Source: Rhizophagus clarus (lineage: Eukaryota > Glomeromycota > Glomeromycetes > Glomerales > Glomeraceae). Taken from it: 64,000 nt of DNA. How positions within the stretch are numbered: the first letter of the stretch is position 1; every line of letters begins with the position of its first letter. A program made the translations under genes and the position numbers. The stretch lies in the NCBI GenBank assembly GCA_015698045.1, contig BLAL01000300.1, forward strand, positions 436,501-500,500, written 5' to 3'. The notes under the pieces were generated by a model. That model was not told where the DNA came from, did no database searches, and saw nothing but the letters and a program-made list of their open reading frames with translations. Of this stretch, positions 56,041 to 64,000 are shown piece by piece.

Positions 56041-57655
56041 TTTTTCTTAATGCTTATTTGAAAGAATTGGCTCCAGAATAGCTTTCTGCATATCAAAAAT
56101 AATGGTATACTAGAATATGGTTAATATTCTTTTAACTTTATTTCAAATACAAAAAAATTTGCACCTAAGACATGCTTAGGTGTAAATTTTTTATTTTGTT
56201 TACGCTCATAAATCAGCTTTAGAATTAATTCTAGAATAACATAAAATCTGATATGCAAAATGGGCTTGCATTTATGGCCTGCGAGCATGTTCAGACACTT
56301 CAGTCCTTGATGCTCTTGGCCTTTTTTAAACTCAAGCAATATAGCATACTTTTTTTGTTATATTATTTGGGATTAAAAACAGATCAGCACGTTAATAAAG
56401 ATGGTGATCTTCTTTAACTTGAAAACTAAAAAAATTGGGTAAAAGGATTAGGGCTCCGATCAGTTTTGGTAATTACCGAACCGTACCGACCGGTTTCGGT
56501 ATCAGAGCGGTTTCAGTTTTATGATTTATCGAACTGAAACTTTCAGTTTCGGTATCAGTTTTGCGATTTACCGAACCGATTTACTGATAATAAAAACGTT
56601 TTTTTTTTATAAGAAAAACGTAAATAATGTAGTTAAAAAAAAACGTTGCGAAACGTTTTTTACATAAACATTTGATATAAAAAATAACGTTTCGCAGCGT
56701 TATTTTTGCGGAACTTGTAAAAAACGTTGCAAAACATTTTTTACATAAACGATTTGATAAAAAATAACGTTTCGCAACGTTATTTTTGCGAAACTTGTAA
56801 AAAACGTTGCGAAACGTTTTTTACATAAATGATTTGATAAAAAAAATAACATTTCGCAACGTTATTTTTGCGAAACTTGTAAAAAACGTTGCAAAACGTT
56901 TTTTACATAAACAATTTATTATGAAAAATAACGATTCGCAACGTTATTTTTACGAACATTGTAAAAAACGTTGCGAAATGTTTTTTACATAAACGTTTGA
57001 TATAAAAAAAATAACGTTTCGCAACGTTATTTTTGTGAAACTTGTAAAAAACATTGCGAAACGTTTTTTACATCAGAAATTTAATATAGAAAATAACGTT
57101 TCGCAACGTTATTTTCCTTTTTATTTAAAAACGTTGCGAAACGTTTTTATAAAACGATTTAATATAAAAAAAATGTCTCGCAACGTTTTTTTTTGTCACT
57201 TTAATAAAAAATGTTGCGAAACGTTTTTTTATGGATGATTTGATAAGAAAAAATCGTTTCGCAACTTTTTTTTTGCTAAACATTACGAAACGTTTTTTTA
57301 CTAAACTCGTTCGGTAAATCGGTTCGGTTTTCAGTAATTACCGATCGGTTTCGGTAATCATTAATACCGATACCGATTAATTCGGTTCAGTATCGGTTTT
57401 TGCAAAAACTGAACCGAACCAAACTGATCGGAGCCCTAAAAAGGATATGTTAACAAAATTTATGCCCCAGCCTGATTTAAATCTTAAATTCAAAATCGTA
57501 TTTTGATATATTTCCTGGTCTTGCAAATAAATTTGGGTTTAAAAAAGATTACATAAATTTCATATATCAGGAAATAAGCCGGAAGGGGCTTACACTATTT
57601 ATACCTATTTGGAAATTTGACCCCAGTATCCCCAATTTAGTCTATATCTGTTCGC
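56041..57655 (+). repeat. Dispersed repeat family A, copy 3, split by a MITE
   Basis: Runs from 56041 to 56448 and from 57439 to about 57655. It lies head-to-tail after copy 2, and joining the two halves reproduces copy 1 (minus strand, 10337-11110). The segment 56339-56121 on the minus strand codes LEFKKGQEHQGLKCLNMLAG, nearly the same as the copy 1 segment at 10802-11032 on the plus strand. Confidence 0.75.
56449..57438. mobile_element. hAT-like MITE (990 bp) inside repeat family A
   Basis: TAGGGCTCCGATCAGTT at the left end is matched by its reverse complement at the right end (one-base slip after it), and the 8-bp target duplication AAAAGGAT lies at 56441-56448 and 57439-57446. Copy 1 of the host repeat, read on the minus strand near 10700, has a single GGGTAAAAGGATATG, the empty site. 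Subterminal regions repeat CCGAACCG / CGGTTTCGGTA words. The middle (56580-57300) holds about eight units of AAAAACGTTGCGAAACGTTTTT type. No transposase ORF. Confidence 0.88.
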
Positions 57656-59340
57656 GTAATAATTTTTGTAATTTTTGAAAAAGATCAACTTTTGTGAATA
57701 ATAAATGTTTTAGCAGCTTATGAAAGTTGCTGCGTAGAAGTTTCATTGTATTGTATCAACGAAATTAAAAGATTTTTTTTCATCCATTTAATAATAAGCA
57801 TCTTTTGCTCGATAAATAAATTATGATTAACTATTGATTTAATCTATATTTTGGTATTTACTTTTGACTTATGCTTTCACAAAATATTCTGATTATTGAG
57901 GCGATTGATAGTCAACCATGATGATTTTCCCATTTCTTCACATTCTCTACAATAATCGATTTTAACTTTTTTTTTTTAACAACACATTTTTTATTTTTTT
58001 CCAACCATACAAATTCTTAATCAAATATTTAGTGTTTTTTTAAAATAAAAATAAAAGGATTTTTTATTCTATTGATATTTAAATATATCATTGAAGCTTT
58101 ATTTAAATTTAAATAAGATTTTCTGATTGTTAAACAATCACAATTAAATTATGAGATTTTTACACTAAATTAATGATTTCGATAATACAGTACATATAAG
58201 TATCAGATTATTTTCTAAATTCTTATTTTTTAAATTATTTTTAAATTTCTGTATTTTTTTTTTAAATGATTGTTTCTAAATTTCTTATTCTCTAAGAATA
58301 TTGTTATGAGCAGTATTTTTTAAATTTCTAATATTTTTTTAAAGAAAATAATTTGTCTATAAATTTTTTTAATCTAATACTAATCTAATAAAAACTTTAA
58401 AGAATCTATTTTAAAGAATCTATTTTAAATTTATGATTACCTTTTCTTTCCGCCTATTTTTCCACCTATTAATTCCATTTAACAGTCATTTCAAGTTTTT
58501 TCATTTAGTAATATTTGCCCTATTTCTTTTCACATAATTTCTCCTTTATCTACAAGAAGATACATTTGTAACTTGATAACCAACAAATTAGTTTCAAATC
58601 AAAAACATTGTTAATATTTGACAAGCACTTAATTTGATTTTCTGAAACTATTCAGAATAATGTGTAATATGGTTTTTTTTTTAAAAAATATTAACAAATG
58701 AATCTTTGCGTGTGTTTTACTGCAGTATGGTAATTCAGATTCTTGAGTAATTTCATTGTTGAATCATTATATAGCTCTTAACAAATGAATTTCACTTGCT
58801 CTCCACTGCAGTATGGTGATTCTGATTCTTGAGTAATTTCATTCTTGAATTATTATGTAGCACTTTTTAGCCTTTCACTTGGATTTTAAACAATATTTTT
58901 GAATATTATTCCCTAATATTCAACTTTTGATTAGGATTTGTTTTTGGTTTCATGTTTTCCACAGTTATATTAATAAAATAATTGATTTTATAGGGCTGAA
59001 AATTCCTTGAAATAATTTGTGATTTCCAAAACTGATAAATTATGGTTGGAGAAAATGTTATAATCTTTTTAATAATTATCTAAATAAAAAAAAAAATAGT
59101 AATTAGAAAAATAGTTTTAAACAATGAAAAATAGCTAAAAATTAGTTAGTTGGTACTGTATATACCTTTGATTATTGGCAAATATAGTAAGATGATACTA
59201 CCATTAACTGAAAATTATTTTGAAATCCATTCATATTTGTTAATCATTAAAATCCACCATATGTTGTTCATTAAATCAAATAAATAAATCCACCCATATA
59301 TTAACAAATTAATGTAAAAAGTAAATATATAAAAATAGTT
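57656..59340. other. AT-rich intergenic DNA with a 93-bp tandem duplication
   Basis: No gene supported. At 58695-58865 a block with TTAACAAATGAAT...CACTGCAGTATGGT...ATTCTTGAGTAATTTCATT occurs twice in tandem with moderate divergence. Confidence 0.4.
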
Positions 59341-59349
59341 GTACCAAAT

Positions 59350-60100
59350 AAAAGTTATTAAGGTAAGAATGGTACAAAGGAATGATAAGGAAATGATAAA
59401 ATAGTAGTTCAGAGCCAGATTGGTTAAAACCACATAGGATGAACTATTGTTTAAAGATTAACAACTGAACTATTGGGATATTAACAAGGGTAAGGTTTTG
59501 ATAATTTAGATAAAGATATATAAAATAATTAATAAAAAAAAAAATAAAAGTTTATAAATGTGAAAAAAAATGAGTAGAAAAAAATTTGTTATTAGAAGAA
59601 AGGGGGAAAAGCAATATTAAGAAGAATAAAAGTAATTAATCAATAGATGTACCAGATAAAGTTATTAAGGTAAGAATAGTACAAAGGAGTAACTATAAGG
59701 AAACAATAAAAAAAAGTAGTCCAGAGCCGAATTGGTTAAAACCACATGGATGAACTATCATTTAAAGATTAATGATTAAACTATTGGGATATTAACAAGG
59801 GTAAGGATTTGATAATTCAGATAAGGGTATATAAAAAAATTAATACAAAAAATTAAAGTTTGTAAATGTGAAAAAAAAGAGTATAAAAAAAATTTGTTAT
59901 TAGAAGAAAGAGGGGAAAAGCAATATTAAAAAGAATAAAAGTAATTAATAAAAAGATGTACCAGATAAAGTTATTAAGGTTAAGAATGGTACAAAGGAAT
60001 AATAAGGAAACCAATAAAAAAAGTAGTTCAGAGCCAAGTTGGTTAAAACCGCATGGATGAACTGTCATTTGAAGATTAATGACTAAACTATTGGGGTATA
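59350..60100. repeat. About 300-bp tandem repeat, three copies
   Basis: AAAGTTATTAAGGTAAGAAT occurs near 59349, 59660 and 59970, each followed by GGTACAAAGGA-, CAGAGCC-, GGTTAAAACC- and GAACTAT/GAACTGTCAT landmarks and by AACTATTGGGATATTAACAA. The small minus-strand ORFs over it (for example MTVHPCGFNQLGSELLF at 60068) are reading the repeat and are not called as genes. Confidence 0.75.
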
Positions 60101-63100
60101 AAAAAAGGATAGGGATTTAGGGTATAAACCATGAATATTAAATTTATATATATGAAGAAGTAAAATAATCTATTATATATGTGTATAATCAAATCAAAAG
60201 TAGTAAGCAAAAAAATAGGAAGAAATTTAAGTAAAAGAATAGGAGTAAATTTTAATAAAAATAAAAGTAAAATTACAATTAAATGAGAAAAGAAATAAAA
60301 GAATATGAAAAGAGAAATAAAAGTAATAAAAAAAGTTAAGAAAAGAGAAAAGAAAAGATGAAAATCATTATTTACAGTTGAATTAGAAAAACACTTATTA
60401 AGAGAAACTTCAGTCAAAGGTGAACGTACAAAATTGGGACAAAGATTAAAAGACATTTTGAAAAAGTTGAGAAAATTTAGAAATATTTGTAAGAATTCAA
60501 GAAAAATAAAAGAAAAATACATATATTTATATAATTTTGAAATCAGATAATTATATTGTAATTTACAATAATTTGTTATTACAAATATTTTACTTGTATA
60601 TGAGTCATTATGTTCTTGTTAGTAAAAATCAGTCAAATAATAAATTATTATATATATCTACATTTACTTTGTATGAGTCATTTATTTTCTAAATCAATTA
60701 AAATAATAAATTTGCATATTGACTCATGATCTGTGATTTATGTTTGAATTTTTAACTGATGATGATAATCTTTTTTGAAAAATAACAGAGAAATTCATAA
60801 AACTCAGCAATAATCTCTGACAATATTTACTGCGGCTTATCAGGATCAATACAAGTTTAGGAATTCAGAATTTGATCAAGATTGATTAATTTATTAAGGG
60901 TAGTGTATGATTTTTATGTAATTGTGTAATAGAAATACACACAAATTCAACACAAATTCAACAGAATTAGCAAATTTTTACCAAAATTATCAACACAAAT
61001 TGAACATGTTCAAAAACGTAACACAAATTTTAATAACGAAATTTTCGTTTCCTTTATTTTATTTGTTTTATTATTTATTTTGTTTCATTTATTAATATTT
61101 ATTTTATTTTATTTTATTTTATTTATTTTCAGTATATTTATTTTATTGCTTATTTATTGATTTCGTTCTATTTATTTTATTACTTCATTCTACTTGTTTA
61201 ATTGCTTTCATTCTACTATATTTATTTTATTGCTTTAGCTTTATTTATTTATTGCTTTCATTTCATTTATTCTATTACTGTACATTCGTTTATTTATTTT
61301 ATTGCTTTCATTTATTTTATTTTATTTACATTCTGTTTTATTTGTTATATTGGTTGTTATTTATATTATGATTTTTATTTTATTTCTATTTTTATCTTTG
61401 AATCTATAGCAGTTATATTACTAGAAAAGATTTCAATGAATGATAGGTAGAAAGATTATGAGCAGATAGGACGAGTTGATAGTGAAAGATTACAAGCGGA
61501 TAGGACGAATGGATAGAAAAATATTACGAATGGGTGAAGAACATCATAATGTCACTCCTGAGGTGTATGCTGCTGAGATGAATAAGCCGAACTGACTTAG
61601 GTTTAGTATTTTTGTAGGTATCGGCCTTTGTTAAACATTAAACTCTTCAAGATCATTAAAATTATTGGTTAGTTTTAATTTCTCGAAGGATAGTCTCATA
61701 TATTAATTATGGTGAGTAGTAGTCTAGTAAGGAAACTGCATCTTTCTTTTTATTGAATTACTTTCCTAATGTTTTAAATTGATTTTCATTTTAGAAAGTG
61801 GTCAATATAGTAAAGAATTCTTCATTGGTCCAAGTAATATTTTATGATATATCTGTATGGTATTTACTATTTATTATAAAATATGGATTTCTTCAGTTTC
61901 ACAGTATACTAATTAATAAATGGCTAAAAGCTAAACTTTGCTAATCTACCGATACATATTACAATAATTTCTCAAAGTCTTCTCTCTATTTATCACTTTT
62001 CAATAAAAATGTTATACAAATTAATATTGAATTTAAAAAGCTTTAATATTATTTAATAATTTTACCTCAAAAAAGTCTGTTCTTTAAAAAAAAAAAAAAA
62101 AAGATAAAGAACATTAGTTAATGATCTTATATCAAAATTATTAAAACACTTTCAATTACTTTGCACTACCTTTAGCAAAAAAGCTTTTCCTGTAAAAAAA
62201 AAGAAATAGACGTCAGCAAAAGGACGTCTTTCCTACAAAAAATTTAAAAATCTTAGTAAATGTTCCTTGAAAAAAAATAAGACATCTGATAACAAAGTAT
62301 CCTTAACTTTAATGGTCATAGTCAATAGCGACAGCATCTGATCTTTAAATGTGGTGAAATCTTTTGAGAATTAAAAGCAGCCAAATATTAATTGTATATT
62401 CAAGGAGTTTATAATATTAGGAATTATCTCTTGTCAATAGAGTTATGTATGAATCCGTCTGCAATGATGCGTTGAACATACAAAAAAAATATCATTACAC
62501 AAAATATTTGTTCAGCTCTGATACGCTTTTTTTTTTTGGAAAAAAGGTTTGTCCCATATGTCGTTTAGAATATATTTTCCTGTTATATAAACAGATATGT
62601 AATGTATAATTAAAATTGATACAATTGGTTTGTGGATTTACTGCAGAAAATATTGGATGTAATATTATATTACACAACTAGGAGTCTCCCATTGCTTCGC
62701 ACCCTGGGACTAATAAGCTGGTTTAAATCAATATAGTAATATGCATTATATATATATATATATAAAGAAAATTCTAATGAATAAACCAACATTATTCATA
62801 ATTTAATTGCTAACTTATTTATTTATTTATTTATTCTTCTTAGATTTCTCTGTTACTTGTTTATAAACTATTCAAGTTTCCTAAATTAAGGTCGTAGAAA
62901 ACTAAAGATTAACTTGAATTATTCCGGTTTCTTATTATTGTATTCTTTTATTGCTTTTTTGCTTTGAAATAAACTAACAAATGATTTAATATTTCCTACC
63001 ATTTTTCTATTTTGTTCTTTATATCTTTTCATTCTTTTATGCTCACTTTTTAGTTCTGTTACTGATTATTATTTCGTTCCATTAACATTTATTTTATTCT
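60101..63100. other. AT-rich intergenic DNA, low complexity
   Basis: No gene seen. 60930-61030 holds the inverted copy of the AATTTGTGTTGA dispersed repeat. 61060-61400 is a run of TTTATTTTATTGCTTTCATT-like low-complexity units whose ORF has no protein character. An (AT)n run lies at 62748-62766. Confidence 0.45.
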
Positions 63101-63109
63101 ATCATACTA

Positions 63110-63370
63110 TTTGTTTTTTTTTTGTTTCATTAACACTTATTCTTCACATCCACTTTATCGTCTCTTTGTATTCGCTTTTATCATTTCTTTACATTTCTTT
63201 TTCATTTCTTTAAATTCATTTTTCTTTTATTTTTTTACATTCATCTTCTCTTTCATTTCTTTACATTCATTTTCTTTTCGTTTCTTTGCATTCACCTTCT
63301 CTTTTGTTTTCCTACACTCTTTTTCCGTTTCACTACATTCATTTTTCATTTCTTTATAATTTTCTTTGTT
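63110..63370. repeat. TTCATTTCTTTACATTC low-complexity tandem array
   Basis: About ten degenerate units of 14-20 bp. Both strands are open (Phe/Ser-rich one way, Lys/Glu/Asn-rich the other), which is expected from a pyrimidine-rich repeat and does not indicate a gene. Confidence 0.6.
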
Positions 63371-63676
63371 AAAAATATATTCAAATAATAAAGAATTTAT
63401 AAAATTTAAACAAATGTACAAAATTTTAAATAATAATTCGTATAGCATAATCGGAATAGTACGTGTAATGAATAAATTTACTCAAAAAATAAATAAATTA
63501 AAATAAAATACAATATCAAAATTGAAGGGGATCAAATTCTAATTAACAGTTTTTCAGAATATTTTTGGTCAGCCCGATGGATCACATGAATTGACACTTC
63601 CAGTCTAAACATAATTGTATAATAAATATTAGTAATCACATGTTGGAAACCGATCTTACTAGAATATGCAGTTTGC

Positions 63677-63695
63677 GGGGGGACTTCGTCCCCCC
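63677..63695. other. Perfect GC-rich hairpin, 8-bp stem
   Basis: GGGGGGACTTCGTCCCCCC forms an 8-bp stem with a TTC loop in otherwise very AT-rich DNA. A weaker relative, CGGGCTACGTCCCG, lies near 15482. Possibly part of a dispersed element end. No function can be assigned. Confidence 0.5.
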
Positions 63696-64000
63696 AAGTA
63701 CAGTATAATGTTTTGTATTACAGATATATTTTAAATATTTAAGCAAACTAAAAAATATAGTTAATATTATCTACTAATTTACATTTACGAAGAGATAAAA
63801 ACGTTTTTCAAGGCTAATTAAAGAAATCATTTCCTCCCTTTATAATACTTTCAAAAAGCTATGCTATTGATTTCTGCTTCCTACAAGGAAAAAAAAATAA
63901 ATGGACGTTAATAACATTACAAACGTCCCTAATTAAAAAAAAACAAAAAAAAAAAAAATACTACCTTTTTTAATAGCTTTCAAGGTTATTCCGAGAAATT

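Noticed and set aside
61202..63448. Phe/Tyr-rich and Lys/Glu-rich ORFs near the right end
   Set aside because: Translations of pyrimidine-rich simple repeats, open on both strands.
1..64000. tRNA or rRNA genes
   Set aside because: I looked for tRNA-like arms and conserved rRNA words and saw none I could support; tRNAscan-SE would settle it.

Overview
The window looks like nuclear DNA of an arbuscular mycorrhizal fungus, most likely Rhizophagus (Glomeromycotina). It is very AT-rich and full of transposons. It has short GT-AG introns, no bacterial operons, Crinkler (CRN) proteins with the N-terminal LxLWKV and HIHII signatures, and coiled-coil plus CPxC proteins of a type I associate with Rhizophagus. 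The species is inferred from protein style; I could not search a database.

Layout. 1-2645: LINE reverse transcriptase, open off the left edge. 2690-10080: gene-free direct duplications, MITE-like elements and arrays of short palindromes. 10337-11140: first copy of a dispersed repeat. 11400-12860: inverted and tandem repeats. 13327-18653: CRN cluster with a broken header fragment, a CRN PD-(D/E)XK nuclease gene (+) and, tail to tail with it, a CRN P-loop NTPase plus nuclease gene (-). 19482-21056: decayed coiled-coil/zinc-ribbon gene. 21089-44968: Ty3/gypsy LTR retrotransposon. 45059-45556: another decayed zinc-ribbon gene. 47917-48253: possible small membrane protein. 48998-54322: a tnp2-like transposase remnant abutting a truncated LINE. 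55015-55269: intact small Cys-rich protein. 55391-57660: two more copies of the dispersed repeat, one split by a hAT-like MITE. 57660-64000: AT-rich DNA with minor repeats and no gene I can support.

The central structure is a four-level nest. A Ty3/gypsy element (LTRs 21094-21929 and 44176-44963, 5-bp target duplication) is split by a 12.7-kb terminal-inverted-repeat (TIR) element (29322-42038) that carries a Myb/SANT-like gene. A LINE (31675-40628, 15-bp target duplication) sits in an intron of that gene. A 795-bp hAT-like MITE (35704-36498, 8-bp target duplication) sits in the LINE reverse transcriptase.

The best candidate for something new is in the outer retrotransposon: between RNase H and integrase its pol region encodes a domain resembling thymidylate kinase (Walker A GVDDVGKST, DKSPYCEYFYQ motif). 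A retroelement bringing its own dNMP kinase would make sense for boosting dNTP supply during reverse transcription. The LTRs are about 99% identical and differ almost only by transitions, mostly at CpG. The nested LINE is far more decayed than that, which suggests the TIR element arrived already loaded with old cargo.
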